Origin: Schistocephalus solidus
Taxonomy: Eukaryota > Platyhelminthes > Cestoda > Diphyllobothriidea > Diphyllobothriidae
DNA length: 64,000 nt
Direction: 5' to 3'
Assembly: GCA_017591395.1 (NCBI GenBank)
Contig: WEDG01000895.1
Span: 186,001-250,000 of the forward strand
The translations under genes and the position numbers were made by a program. Each line of letters opens with the position of its first letter. Within the stretch, counting starts at the first letter, position 1. The notes beneath the pieces were generated by a model that was given only the letters and a program-made list of their open reading frames with translations, was not told the DNA's origin and made no database searches. This document shows positions 29,936 to 43,800 of the stretch, piece after piece.

Positions 29936-32769
29936 ATGTAACACTCACAGATAAGTGCTCATTCTATTCTCTTGACTAAAGACGGACAGACAACAAGGAA
30001 ACCAGTCACTCAAGATTTTCAAGGCATTAAATACCCCTCTAGTTAGGATCATTCATATTCTTAGTTTTCTTAATTGGTCATGAAAGATGTAGGCCAATGT
30101 GTGGCTGGAACTTAGAACACAAGTGACCAGTGCTTGAAGAGCGAACACCCTTGTGCATGCTGACATTGTTCCTGAAGTCCTTGGCTATTTCTAGTGGATA
30201 GGCGCATGAACAACTCAGTGGTACTTATTGCTGAAAGGGTTCTTCAGCGGAGTTTGTAATACAGGATGGTCGTAAGATAACTGATAGTGTCTTGGAGATA
30301 TGACATTTTCGTAGTATGAAAACATTGGGTGCTAAGAAGAAAACAAAGCTAGCGACTGAAACAAGCAACAAACTGGCTGTGCATGAAGCGAGTGTGCAGG
30401 TGGGTAACTAAAAAAGCAGTTACCACCAAAGACGCCATTAGTCGAGTACTGAAGTTTGCCACTCTCTGTCTCTCTATGGAAGGTGTATCCGCACTCTTTC
30501 CTAAAGGGTTAGAACACACAATAACACACAGCAACGAATGGAGTGGGCTGAGACGCTGTATACCCTGTTTACTTGCGGACGAATTTAATGCGAAAACTTG
30601 GAGTAAAGCCATCGGAAGCAACCTTTCTAGGCTCGGTTCAAGAGTTGATCTGAATAGCTGGACTGGAACCTAGCAGATACTGTGAAATAAGCGCATTATA
30701 TTTACAAGCTGTAAACAGGCAATCAGTAGAATACAAGTGCGCGATTATTTATCATGCTAGCAGAACAGATACTAGCTAAATACCCCCCATAATTTGCGTG
30801 TTTCGCTGATCTTGTGCCGCTGCATGAGGCTCCTGCGAGGGAATCGGCTCATTAATTTATCCTACACCGTTTCTGGGGTACATTCTGGTTTGAATTCCGG
30901 CTTTCATTCGGCCATGTTTAAGTTCGGAAGAAGTTTGTGCTTGACCTTGTAATATATCCTTCGGCTGACATATGTTCAGGTAATTTTAGTGAACAGTCTT
31001 TCGATGCAAGCTAATTATTGGAGATGCAACTATTGACTCACTGCTATCTGTTTTGACCGACGGTGGTGGTCCGTTGCAGCAATCAAAGCTGGAACTCGTC
31101 AGGAATACCGGAAGTGCGTTCTAGAGGTACCCATTTCCCTGTCCTAAATTTAACCTTAGCCTAAACTCTAAAATAAATCGCATAATCGAAGTCCTTCTGT
31201 AACATCGGGGTACTTACTTTCGTGGGAACTGTAGACTTATTTTTAACTTTAAATGTATACAGTATAAACTGATTGCATTCTTGACTTTCTTAGACAGATA
31301 ATCGAAGGCCGATGCAGTTCAAGGCCAAGCGAGTCATTTTAGTGTTCTGATTTTTGCACACTAGTTAATTCAAACTGCAGAGTGGCCCTCCTCCGGTCGA
31401 CAAGGTTTCATTTGTTTTGTAAACAGAACTGTTAATATAATGGTCCCGATAAACTTAATAAATTCAACTAAAGACAGCCGAAATATTCTTTAACCGACTG
31501 AAAGCCGACCGCTTGATCACACTTAACACCAGTTTTAGCTGCTCGGTTAACATTCACTAAGGTGATAATGCCAGATAACTTCCAAAAACTGAAACAAGGG
31601 GCTAAAATTTTTTGTCTAATTTTTGTGCAGTTTACGTTTGAACAACTGCCCACTCCATCCTTCCATCTCAAATTTAAAAGATTTAATCCTATGAATTATT
31701 ACTTTGTTATTGCTAGGTTTGACATTCAGGAGGGCATCATGCATGCATTTGTAACAAACAGAAAAGGAACGACTTCCTTAAGAATGCACGGCATGGCTGA
31801 TACCTACACCATATTTAACAAAAATTCAGTGTATTATAAATTTTTTTCGAATTTGTAAGGGACATTTATTCCAACGGAATAATAACGTAAGAGTCACTTG
31901 TGTCGGAGCGACTCAGCCACAACGCGGTTAGTAAACTCATTTATCTCAGAGGTATAGAAATCTTTCGGGAAATGTAAAATTACAAATGTTTGTCGTATAC
32001 TCCAGAATAAGGACACAATACTGCTTATAGAAACCTCGGTAGATGTCTACAAAGTATGCTGTCGTGACGGAAACCGTATTTACGCTGAAGGAAGTAAACG
32101 AAATTTCTAGAACAACTTACACGAGCACGAATAGACTTAATACAGACTTCCGGCCTGCAATACGTACTGGAGCAACTGGTCTCCTTTTCAAACTTCAAGA
32201 AGCGATCATCCTAGATGAGGACGGCCCAACCGCGCAACAGGTCAGATGAATATTTCATAACCAAGCATATAAGCCTGCCGCCAACTTTTATGCTCCGAAG
32301 TAATTATCTACGAAAATGGGAGAAAAAGAGAACCACACTGAACTCAAGAAATTCCACCATAACTACTCCACAGCGAGTTCACTCAACCAGTAGGTAGAGG
32401 AACTACCACACCAAACGACCCCCCTAGACACACAGTTACACTCCTCCAAGTTTGTGTTTGAGAAGGAAGATATTAGTCCAATGCGGCAGACGTTCATCAG
32501 CCATTTGAGGCACCAAAATGTAAAAATATCGATCAATGTATGGTCAAATGACTCAGCACGTACTTCAAATCCCGGTTAGATTTCATACGTTGAAGTCTGA
32601 AATTTGCGAGCTGACCATGTTTTCCGAAACATCATTCGCATAAAGATTTGTTGAAGTGAACCTTTTTTTCCCAAATAAAGGGAATTTAATTTTTAAAAAT
32701 GCCATTTCATTATGTGGAACTTTATTTCAAAAACGATCAAGTGCTGCTCACCTTGCGCTACTGAATAGA
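29936..32769. other. Unassigned sequence
   Basis: No gene recognised. A short C-rich telomere-like stretch occurs near 31140-31165 (CTGTCCTAAATTTAACCTTA). Open frames at 31562-31858 and 32043-32249 lack identifiable motifs. Confidence 0.35.
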
Positions 32770-32870
32770 CGTGTCAAGCCATCGTCCCTGCACCACCATG
32801 CGGTGGCGCACACAGTGGACCTCGTCGGAACCGACGGTCGAACTGTCGAATGAACATACATATATGCATG
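32770..32870 (-). repeat. Family F repeat, copy 4 (5' part only)
   Basis: On the minus strand it reads GACAGTTCGACCGTCGGTTC, GACGAGGTCCACTGTG, GCGCCACCGCATGGTGGTGC and AGGGACGATGGCTTG. This corresponds to the start of copy 3 and to the 5' end of the 60840-61060 copy. Both minus copies carry ACATACAT just outside the 5' end. Confidence 0.6.
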
Positions 32871-33253
32871 CACGTGTACAGATAGTGATATGTGATGACA
32901 TTTATCAAATATATTTGTACATTTTGCTTCTGTGGCGGCTTCGCTACACTGAGAAGACTCATATTTGTAACATATACAGATATGCAAATACGGGGCATCG
33001 AGTGCCAACCTCAGGTCCTCAGAAATTTAGATTCAAACGATGACTTGTTAGCCAGAAATGGTCATCATAGCGTCTATTGTATTTGTCAATACCCTCTGAC
33101 TGCAAAGACTACACGTTTTTACGCTATCTTCTGAGAGGGTTCTGGGTTGTACCCAAACCACAACCAGGGGAGTGATAGCCGCAAAATGATCGGTGACCGT
33201 ACTTTAACCATAACTAACATGCCCGATCGCAGACCAATAGGACAACAGACCCG

Positions 33254-33423
33254 TAGGTCAGTGGTGGAATTTTGGTATACTTAGCGTTCAAGGCCCACAG
33301 AACTCGAGTTCAAAGCTCAAATCCCGCAAACCTGGAGTTGGGTACGGCTTACTGAAGAAAGCCAATAAATCAAAATAGCCATATCGGCCTCTTTCTTTGT
33401 CGGCAACCCCTTATATATATATG
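33254..33423 (+). mobile_element. tRNA-derived SINE, degenerate, ends in TA repeat
   Basis: Box A-like GGTCAGTGGTGGAAT, a box B-like GTTCAAAGCTCAAATCCC, then a worn core (GTTGGGTACGGCTTACTGAA, GCCAATAAAT, CATATCGGCCTCTTTCTTTG, TCGGCAACCCC) and a short TA run. It is followed after eight bases by an opposite-strand copy, giving an inverted SINE pair. Confidence 0.65.
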
Positions 33424-33430
33424 ATAGTGT

Positions 33431-33725
33431 GGGGCTCACCGATCTGCTTAAGGAACATGCATGCTCCGTTGTGCCCTGGAGCTAAGACTAGAGCCCTCGC
33501 AGGCGGTCGCATAGCGACGTGTAGCATATGATGGAATGGAACCGACAAAGACAAGGGAGACCGGAATGGCCATTTCTGGCTTATTAGCCGTCATCAGCCA
33601 GCCATACCCAAACCCAGGCGCTGCGGCGCCCGAGCCTCGAACTCGCGACCTTGTTGGGCAGAAGTCCAACGCTCTACCTACCGCGCCACGAGCTCGTTGT
33701 ATTGCCGGTTTCGATCGGGAATATT
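33431..33725 (-). mobile_element. tRNA-derived SINE, tail type A, full length
   Basis: Read on the minus strand: a leader (GATCGAAACCGGCAATACAA), a tRNA-like head (GAGCTCGTGGCGCGGTAGGT, AGAGCGTTGG, box B GAGTTCGAGGCTC), the core (GTATGGCTGGCTGATGACGG, CTAATAAGCCAGAAATGGCC, ATTCCGGTCTCCCTTGTC) and A tail (CTACACGTCGCTATGCGACC, GCCTGCGAGGGCTCTAGTCT). It matches 22595-22842 along its length. The leader recurs beside the 45818-46018 copy. Confidence 0.85.
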
Positions 33726-33915
33726 GACAATGGTAATGGGGCGCTCACCGATCGGTTACAGGACTCACTCGTCCCGTTGTGCCTTGGGGCTAACTCTCAA
33801 GCCCCGCCAGCAGCCGTAAGGCAGCTAAGTATATAGGCAGAAAAACATGACCGACAAAGACAAGGGAGACTGGAATGGCCATTTCTGGCTTATTAGCCGT
33901 CATCAGCCAGCCATG
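33726..33915 (-). mobile_element. tRNA-derived SINE, core plus tail type B, 5'-truncated
   Basis: On the minus strand the core begins CCATGGCTGGCTGATGACGG without a tRNA head and runs through TCTCCCTTGTCTTTGTCGGT. The tail then differs from type A: TTTTTCTGCCTATATAC, GGCTGCTGGCGGGGCTTGAG, GTAACCGATCGGTGAGCGCC. The same tail appears at 46035-46213 and in part at 61470-61530. Confidence 0.8.
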
Positions 33916-34149
33916 GACTGAATGCTATTCACACTGACGTTTCGTAAACTTCCCTGTTCTCATCATCCAAGTGGCATGGTTTGTGTTACTAATATTTGCA
34001 AATTATCTTGTCTCACCACCAGCCTCGTATTATAACCATGATAGACGCAAAAACTCTGACCTGCTGGTGTGCTGTTGACTAGGCGTTACCTACCACAGGT
34101 CGAAGACTGGACGAAATAAATGACCTTTATATGTGAAATTTCCCTCATA

Positions 34150-34225
34150 TAGACGATGGAATAGCAACAGAGTGGAGGGGACTAAATGGTAAATTCTGGC
34201 CTAGTATCCGTTGTCCGTCAGACAT
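34150..34225 (-). mobile_element. SINE core fragment, degenerate
   Basis: The plus-strand text GGGGACTAAATGGTAAATTC then TGGCCTAGTATCCG and GTCCGTCAGACATATTC is a worn version of the reversed core (GGAGACTGGAATGGCC, ATTTCTGGCTTATTAGCCGT). Head and tail are not recognisable. Confidence 0.5.
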
Positions 34226-37200
34226 ATTCTACTCCAGCTTTACAGGACACGTGATTCGACACAAGATCCTTTGGTGACTGAACTTTAAATAGTCACACGC
34301 CCTAAAAATGCGTCATGGGCCTGTTGTCCTGGCGGTTACGATAGGAAATATAAAGAACTCTAGGATGGGTATTCCCTGATTAATTTATTAGACATTCTGC
34401 TATACATAGTTCATAATACCGATCGCACCCACAGAAAAAAGTGTCCGTGGTTCAGTAGTAAAACGGTCGTAGAGAACTAGGTTATCCAATCCTGAGGTTC
34501 AGACATCGACACATAATGACAACCACTAAACCAGAACCAACTATTCCAGGTATCTTTCACTTAGTAGTACTCTTTCTTATGCAATTATTGGTCACTATGC
34601 GGCTACTTTCGGTGCCTCAGGGTTAAGCCAAATGTGTAATAAAACAAGTAATTCGTGCAAGGGGACGGGTGAAAGTTCTTCCATTGATATATAAATAAAA
34701 TAACATGGGTTGTCTTAAATGTATCAATCCTGCAATAGACGTTCCAAATGAATGCCGAAAAACTGCTTCTGAGTTGCGTTGCATTCGGAACTGCGAATAT
34801 GATGATCTTTACAAAGAGACCTGCTAGCCAGATTGAGGGGCCCAAGGTAGTTCCCATTTTTAAATAACCATGCCCTTGATAGACAAGGGCATTTCAATGA
34901 CGCAGAACCATTCTTTAAAGTTGTCATTCGTGAATCGACGTGTCAAAATCTGCACCCAACGGAGGCAGCTTGTATACGAAGTGGTAACCCCTACTTCTCA
35001 TACATCCAACCTATAGCAGCAGGTACCGTTTCTGTAGATTGAAACAACTGGTAGATTTTTTGCAAATGAATTACAGAACTAAATTTTCAAATTTTAGTCA
35101 TAAAGTTACTGCACCTTCCTTGTTGTAACTCGCGTTTTGATTTATGACGTAGACCGTTTACCGTTAAATAACCAAGTAATTTTAAAGGTTTTGTATTTCT
35201 TTTCTGTATTCATGTTTTGCAGTGACTAAAAACAGCTGAAAATATGTCTCAAAATTTGATGCCGTTTGGAAATTTCCACATTCTGCACATGTGTGCTTTT
35301 CGAACTTTCCTTCAAATTCTCATTTATACAGAAACTTTGGTATTCTGTATCCTTTTTTTACCAAACACATGTTACCATAGAAGATAAAATCGAAAATATT
35401 AAATTGCAGTTTTCATTGAGTCTCTGGGTTGAATTTAAAGCATTCCACATATTACACTTTAAATTGTCAGGGAAAATTTATTCCCCACTTTTGACGTTTT
35501 TCACCCTCCGCTGACATAGATATGAAACAAAAAACAAAAGAAAAACACAAAAACTACCTTTAAAGTTTCGTATGTAGAGTTAATGTATCAGACTACGTGT
35601 AAATTGTTTCCCGTCTTATTCGGATGCATTCAGCGCTTCTGCCTACTGTCTGGATTCTCAAGGCGTTATAGTAGATTTAAGGCTTGAGAAATAATTTAAA
35701 CAACGAAGGGCAAGCCGTGCGGCTGCGCATATTTCAAATGTCAGTTTGAAAATCCTAATTCTTCTGAACTTCTATGAATCAGTTGGAAAACGGAGAGTAA
35801 AGACAGTGCGAAAACAGCGATTAACTTACTGTACTTTTCTGCCCACGAGAGTATCCGAATGACGTCAGCTTGGACTTTGAAATATTTTGGGCTATGAAAA
35901 GTTTAGGACTAAGTACTTCTTCGTATTAGTATCCACACACAGGAAAGGTTGGAATACGTTTTTTCAGCATTGAACATACCTGCTACAAAATTATCAAACA
36001 TGCTAAATTTCTCAAAATTCTCCATAGGAAATGTGCTAATGCAATTTTCACTGACCGATCATTGTTCGAATTCTATGCACAGAGAATAACAAAGCTTGAA
36101 CTCTTACAAAAGACACTATATCCTAGCCTGTTTTTAATATGTCAGCAGAAATCGTATTTTTATCAGACGAGAGCATTAGCCTGATTGATATAAATTTCAG
36201 TGCTGCATTTTCAAATTTTAATCGTACTTACTACACCTTCCTCGGTCTGATTCTTGTTCTTGATATAACATGCTGAGTACGTTTGAGATGCTTTCAGTGG
36301 GACGTATCTGAAGCAAGCTCTACAGTGAAAACATATGTTTGTAGGGAATGCCAAGGATCGAACACTCGGAGCCTATCTCGTTTAGACTGCTGATGAAGTC
36401 AGTAACATTGTCTATTTATGCCTGTCAGCACAAAATGCAAATTTTTCGATAGACGCTGTAGGTTGATGGCTCTCTGTAGGTCCTGCGTGAGATTCATTTT
36501 TAAATCTCACTCACTGACGTTTATAAACTTCCCACAGATATTGTAAAATCTCATTCTCTTCAGAGTCCATAAAAACCATCAGAGCGATTTAAGTTATTTA
36601 CACACTTTTACTTGGCACAAATGTGGATTCTATCAGGTACCACAACCATATTTCAATTATTTTTACGCAAGAAATGCTGGCATTCAATTAGCTCCACAAA
36701 GGCCGATGGGCTGGTTTTATAGGCCGTGTTCCACTGCTAAAAGGCCTAGCATATAACGGATACGTACTGCGTACGCGTGCCTTACAACTCCTCTTTGCTA
36801 CTGAGCCTCTATATTACTGCCCAGAATACGGGTGACTCTAGCGAGAAAGGCCTATTGTTTGTGAGCACCGACTGATAATTCTAGAAACTTACCAATGCAA
36901 ATAAAAATGGGAAGACGTGTTACCTTTAAAGGAAGGTGACACGATCATTTGACCAAGGATTGTTTTCGTCTGACGTCCATCCTCAAACCTATACTCGGAG
37001 AGTGCATCATATAATGGTAGGCCCTGGTGCTGTCACGAGTAATAATGCTATCCATTAGGCTAATGAATCTCTTGGTCCAGTAATCGTGTCATTTTCGTTT
37101 GATTTCATAAAATTTACTACCTTGGAATGTATTATTGACCATGGTTTCAAAAGCGCAACGGACTATTGACATAAGCTCAAGGTATGCCTCAAGACGCATA

Positions 37201-40200
37201 AACATTGACTGGATATTTTCAATTTACTTTCAAATGGAAAGGGCTACTTAGGCAAAATTGCTAAAACCGATTGGCATGGAGTATAACTTAGAGTTAATTT
37301 ACCTATAGCAGCACGTTAGTTCTCAAATAAACAACTGTCTGACAAACGTGGTCGAAAAAAACCATGAAATCATTATTCAGACCGTTTACATTGTCTGCTG
37401 TGAGATTTGATGTTGACAAAATTTACTCTTATTGTCTAAAAGATTGTTCACTGACCTTTAAACTTGCTTTATTAACAACCATTTTATGAAACCACTTGTA
37501 ATCTACCATTTACACGTCAAAGACTTAACAAGCAACAAATGTTAATTCGAGGATTAAAGACTGGAAAACGTATCTTGCCAATACTTGAAAACATTTCAAA
37601 ATTGCAGGTTTTTAAATTCCCAAATACACTATTTTATATACCACATTTTAAGAAAATGCAATTCTGCATACAATGAATAAAATAAGTGACGGTATTGTGA
37701 CCTTCCTAGGAAGTGTGATTCGATGGCATACAGGATTTATTACAAAGATGCATACTAAACTAATTTTGAGCTGTTTCCTAGTGCTGTTAATGCAGAAGGC
37801 TGAAGCGCTATCCTGAGTGATACTGCAGACGAATGAAGGTATGAGTATATATTATGCTGAACAATTCTAAACCAAATACCCGTGCATTATTTTTTAAATA
37901 TTTCATTAAAATATTCAGCCAGGTGTTCATGAGCTAAAGCTTGTTCTTTGACTGCAAATAAAATCTGCAATTTTTAGCGTGAGTACAGCCATCATATTCT
38001 ATAAAACACCAGTGAATAGGTTTTGTACTATTGGTAGTCATGCACGGTACTCAAAATTTTTCAAACACACCGGGACTCCGGATTTTAACGCTAACAAAAC
38101 TCGGTGCTCTGCGAAATTCTATTAAATTTTGAAGTAAATGTGTAAAAACGATTTGTATTGTATACTAAATAGCAAAGCACCTACTTTGTCAATTTGATAC
38201 TCATATTTTGAGTATTTTTTTGATTCTTAAAGTTTTTAAATATAAGGTTTTTTTAAGACCGAGCCATACCCATTCAAATGTTATTGTAACTATCTATTAA
38301 TTTATATTTATTTTTAAGTTTTCAATACATTCCGATTGCATTGCAAAATTTTATGAGCTTTTACGACATCTTCTTAATCCATAAAGAAATCTATGCATTT
38401 TCTTACATGGAAATTTTACAGGTTTTTAATAGATCATAATCAAAATTATTGGGAAATTCTAATTTATTAATGAAAAAGGCACATTTTGCAATTAAAAAAC
38501 ACATTTCAGAATTTAGTTTATCATTTTGCAGACTGCTTTCTGCTGATTACTTCCTTTTATTTCCTCTTCGAGGTTACTCCCAACCCCAATGTTACTAATA
38601 AAAGTCTTTGCAAAATGTTAAAATTTTGAAAATAATCATGATCTTTAAGTCTTTTTCTGTTAAACAACTAATGTATTTGTGACGATATCATTTGCTGCCT
38701 TTCGCACCACAAGCTAGGGTTATGCCATAGCTTTTTAGTCAGCATGTTCCCGGCTCCAAAGCAGACACAAGGAACTTTGATTTCTGTGAATAACGACTAG
38801 AAATGTTTTACTTAAATCCATTCATTCCTTAAATATTGAACGCTCGGAACAATGGTAAATTTGGAAACAAATATTTTGTGCGAACAACTAGTTTCTTCAG
38901 AGACATCTCTGTTAAGCTCCTGTAAGGATGGTAGGGACTATGATTCCGAAAAGTTCCACAATGTTCAATGTTCAGCTACCAGAACGCCTACAATGTAAGA
39001 TCTCGCGAAAGCAACACAAAATCTCAGGCGTTATTATGTAATCTTTCATGGCCTTGGTGACTTCGCATTCAATTAAATGTTTATCACGAATGAAATCTGG
39101 GTTAGTGTTCAAAAAATTGGCAGGCGCAGAAATCAAAATACTTCATATTTAGGAGAAGTACTGAAACAAGATAAGTTAGTTGGTTGAGATATATTTTTTA
39201 GTTTCTGATGATGGAAGGAAACCTAGCACTTAATAGCTTGTACAACAAGTAGAGCAGTAAGCATGACACATGAGGTCCCTCTTCAATAGTCTTCATTTTA
39301 ATCCTCGCTTGGAAAGCATGCTGCCGTATATTCCCCTCGAGATGTCTGAAGCGAGGAAAACAGTTGACACTGAGAGTACTGAAGTGTACTTAAAAAAATT
39401 CTTATTTGATTTTAAAAAATTCGCTTAAACTGATTTCAGAAATTCCTTCGTAAATCAGAAATAGAAAAGAATGGTTCTCACCCGACACTCGAGCATGTTT
39501 AAAAGAGGCATAATCCGCTTACGATGAGTAACTAAAACAGGCAAAAAAACGTATTCGTAAAATATTTGCTTAAAATGGTTAAAACTTTAAGAAATACGCC
39601 AAATGTGCTATAGTTCCAGGCTAGACTTAAACTCAAGAATTTTACCTGAGTAAATGTCTGTGGTCATTTTACGGCAGTTAGCCATAGGGGACGTTTCACA
39701 GTTATTATTCTGAGGCCGTTTGTAAACTATCCCAGCATGTGCCTGCACTGATCTGGGTAAAAGTTATATGGGTTTTTCAATACTCTTTGCACCAATGCCA
39801 GTTAAATCCTAACTAATAAGACTACATATCCCAAATTTAAAGTGAGAAAATTTGTGAGTGATCATGTTGCTTAATGCTAACTTTTTAGCTTGATTGTGAT
39901 CGATACGACTGACGCCTCATCAAAACACTGATTCTCTCATTCTGTTCCCTTTAAAAGAGGTTGATAATTACGTACATTACGACCGGTACGCCTGTTTAAA
40001 CAAGAAATGCCCCTGTCTCTTTTATAGCTATTAAAGGCAAACGTAAAATATTTCTAAATGTCACTTCATGTGCACGAATAGCGGTGTTCAGATATGATCA
40101 GAAGACATGTTGGAGTAAAGATTCAGATTGTCAAGCCCAGTTGGTGAATTGACATAAGTTAGCACAGTGTCAACATTCGACATTTGGATAGCACAAACAA

Positions 40201-40240
40201 TTCTACAGCAGATGTGTTTAGTTAACAACGAACTAATTTT
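34226..40240. other. Long AT-rich sequence, no gene recognised
   Basis: A weak tRNA-like box A (GTGGTTCAGTAGTAAAAC) occurs near 34449 without a convincing box B. Between about 35520 and 40240 there are no open frames of note on either strand and no repeat shared with the rest of the window. It could be intergenic or a large intron of an unseen gene. Confidence 0.4.
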
Positions 40241-40618
40241 ATGTCTAAAAGTCAAGGCTTATTTTTCGAAACGGTGGTCTGCCATCAGTTGTCTAGCTCC
40301 TTGAAAGTAAAACAGTTTCACCCGGATGCACCCAGGAACTGTGCACTGTTTTTTGACACGCCAGCCCCATTTCATAAGTATTTGCAAGAGAATTCTGTGG
40401 CTGTGACTAAAATCGAGACATTTTACAGTTTTTTGTCCACTTGGATTTCTTTGGCGAATACAGAACAATCGTTTGGTTGGCTAGATTTCTCTATTCACAG
40501 GCCTCATGACACACTTCACCGACAGGCGATGTGGCCAAGAGACCCCAGGACAACTACTGAATTCACTGAAGCTGATGACAGTTCATTTATGTCTGAGAAA
40601 CCGGTCGATGGTTGCTAA
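40241..40618 (+). CDS. Unrecognised 125-residue open frame
   Basis: MSKSQGLFFETVVCHQLSSS... continues with balanced amino-acid use (FHPDAPRNCALFFDTPAPFH, WISLANTEQSFGWLDF, TTTEFTEADDSSFMSEKP). It is the longest open frame in the right half not explained by a repeat. No signal peptide, motif or family is recognised and no splice context is obvious. It could be a single exon, a worn transposon or chance. Confidence 0.22.
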   Translation: MSKSQGLFFETVVCHQLSSSLKVKQFHPDAPRNCALFFDTPAPFHKYLQENSVAVTKIETFYSFLSTWISLANTEQSFGWLDFSIHRPHDTLHRQAMWPRDPRTTTEFTEADDSSFMSEKPVDGC

Positions 40619-40629
40619 CGCGAATGCGT

Positions 40630-40840
40630 GAACATCGGTTGACCGTTTGACGGTTGGACACAAACGCAAAGGTAAAATCAGCGCGACCATTATTTTTGAA
40701 TTGTTCTCCACAGCAGGATGTGCACAGGGACCAGCAATGGTGTGTGAATTAGTTTATAATAATAGAAGGCTGCAAAGCATCTACCCCCTTCTTCACCTTC
40801 GCTAACCTGCACCCGGTGTCATTATATTGTTAGAGATAGC
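40630..40840 (+). repeat. Family F repeat, copy 5
   Basis: Shows the family order in diverged form: TTGACCGTTTGACGG, ATGTGCACAGGGACCAGCAA, GTGTGAATTAGTTTATAATA, ATAGAAGGCTGCAAAGCATC, TACCCCCTTCTTCACCTTCG and ACCCGGTGTCA, against the family's GGATTAGTTTAGGGTGATAG, CATCTACCGCACTCTC and CTGTGTCCGG. Confidence 0.5.
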
Positions 40841-43800
40841 AATATCTGCCGTGTGGATGGTAAACATCTTCAAATGTAACGCTATTTACACTGTGCGTTG
40901 AGGCGACTATCCGGCGGTGAAACCCTGGATTTTCACCAGCCACTCAACCAATCGCCACATAGACTTGCACCTCCCCCAATCTGATTTTGCGAGTCTACTT
41001 GACGGGAGATGTGAAATAGTAAAGACCTTTAAATATCATAACGATCATCGAGTCTAGAGACGATAAAGGCCAGAGCAAAACGGGGGTCTGAAGCAAAGAT
41101 AAAGTGTCCCAGTGTTTGGAATTCAGCACTCTTCTTTATTACTCAACGTCAGAAGAGAAGGGAACACTATGCCTTGAAGGTGAAGGCATTTGCATCTTTT
41201 AATACGTTAAATAAGTTACTAAAAATCGCTTACCGTCTTCGGGCAGAACAGGTATTGCAATTGCTTGCCCAAAATGATCTAAATATCAAAAATTGGTCAG
41301 ACTTTCAAGAAGAAATACAATTAAAAAAATATTTCAACATAAATTAGATTAAAAATAAGCCGAGTTGCGAGACAGCGCATTCTAGAACTCTTAATGTTAC
41401 TTACTGATAGCACGAATACAAGCTAAAGGCTTTAGTTGGCAGATGTGCTGCCAGTATGGTAAATGCTTAAGGGTTTATTTACTAATGGCTGTCTATCGAT
41501 ATTTGTGAAAATCATGCATTTATCTAGCAGTAGCTGAGTACTTTCGGGCCAAGCCTGTCCAACTTAGCGCACTAATACCCTCAAAAATTAAATGGTACTT
41601 TTAACCCTGAGCAAACCTTTTGCCTTAAAAATGACTAATTATTCAAGCAGTCAGCCTAACTTCACCGCTTTAACAAACAAACAGAAGAAGAGAAACTGAG
41701 ACTGAATTCAAATGCCGAAATAACAAAGAGAATGGCTACACGGATGGTTTATTTCAATCATGCCTCCCTCGTCAGCCAGAAACAAATGCGAGAACAGGCA
41801 TAAACTCTGTTCAGCAATTGGCTCCCGCTTGCGAATTAATTAGCTGTAATTTAAGAGCTCAGGCCAGCAGTTCTTTGTGAGAAAATGTGCTTTGTACTCC
41901 AAATTATTTTAGAGTTGCAGAAAGCCAGTGGCAGAGAACCCTAGCTAGCAAGACCCTAACTGAAAACCAAACCGGCTGCACTTATTTTCCTTTCAATCTG
42001 TTCCTGTATGCATAATTTTTAGTGGGGTTATTCTGTTAGATTGTGCAAACGGAGGGCTTTTGGTGAACACGGGCAATGTCAGAGAAGAAACTATCCTTTC
42101 CGTTACTTGGGGAGCGAAAACGCAGGCTTCAGTTAACACCTAGGAAATATATACTGTTTCTATTTTTTTATTTTTTTGACTTTGAGAAATGTAGTAGGAA
42201 AAAGATACTTGAACCAACAACTATCCACGTACCGTTTAGGGAAATACACGCTAGAGCAAGCAGCAGTTGTCCATAAATGCACATCATTGCGAAGAATGCG
42301 ATCTGTCCACTGGACACCGATCTCAGTAGCACGTTCTGCTCGCGGAAAGCGAATAAAAGCTTATCAGGTTTTCAGTTCTCTCCCAGTCGAAAAGGTCAGG
42401 AAATGACCGGTCAACCGTGCTGATTCGCTGCTGCTGCTGCTGTCGCTGTCGCGTAGGGAAAGGAGTTCACGACATTTTTTAAGACCGGGAGGAGAAAATA
42501 TGTTTAAACATATTTATATGCTTAAATTGCAAATGAACTCAACCTAGATTGCATTTTGTAAATTCCCCTGCAGAAGATAGTAGATTAATTTAATAAATCT
42601 GAACTTGGCGGCCAGATTTGAAAACTAATTTAATTTTCCATACACTTAAACGGGCAATGAAGTGGATTTAAGTAGTATGTCACAGGAGTGTCCGTAGTTT
42701 GACGGTGCTTAAATATCTGTTCTAGCCGACAGAATTGGAGAATACAGTAAGACAAGTACGATGAGGCTTTATCAATTACTGAAAAATTCCAACACATCTA
42801 GCTGACGAAAGACGGTGGAATATGAGCTATAAAATTTCCCATGCAAACAGTATTTATTTTCACTTCTTCAAAAGAAGTAACAATAGCACAAGTCTACCCT
42901 ACTTAATATGGAATCTTAAGGAATAAACCATGTACTCCTCCTTCTGCCTTAACAGAAGGTTTCTTTCTGTTATGGATTTGGTGACAGTTTCGGGAATTTA
43001 CGTTGGCCAACTTTCCGAAGTTAATAATTATTTCTGGAATGGCTAAACGTTTACATCGTTTTATAGCAATGAGGTGGCAAAACTCGCTTTTATTCCTGTA
43101 ACGGTAGAAAGTCCCTCGTAAAGTTTAATTGCCTCAAACAACTAGATAGGGGCAAATATCAGCGGTACATTGACGGAGAGGGAAACAATGACCATGATAG
43201 CAGCGGATTTTTGAGCTTACCATGCACTCATCAGCCTGCAACAGGTTCAATCTGCGCATACCGTCAAGTACAGGGAGTTAGGTGTTTCGGCGTGCATTGT
43301 TTGATTATTAATCAATTTTAGGGCTGAGTTCAAACAGTCCTGTTCACTATAAGTTAGCGCATTAAAAATTGGTGAACTTTTAGCCAAAAACGGAACATAT
43401 TCGCGAGTACTAACAGAAATGCTTGAGGAAGTTCAGTGGGGAGGTGGACAATTTTAAGGAAGAAAGTAACATTGCCGTGCGTGCTTTCGCTGAAAATGAG
43501 GCTTTTTTTCTCCTTCTGTTTATACATTAGAATTCAGGAATTTACTCATGAAAACGTATACAAATAACTGGAAGAGTCACTCTGCTTTCGACAACATAAG
43601 ACGTTTTAGAAATGCATAAATTTCTGTACTACGTGCAAGATTGGCAAAATATTTTTGGAATTTGGGCAAAGACACGATTCGTTTGAGCCGCTGGACATTT
43701 GAAAAACACCATAACGCGATTTGCAAGTGCGAAAATGCACTCATTTGCGAAAGAGTGTTTATTGCACCTCAACTGCCCAAGAACGCCACAGGCAAAGTTA

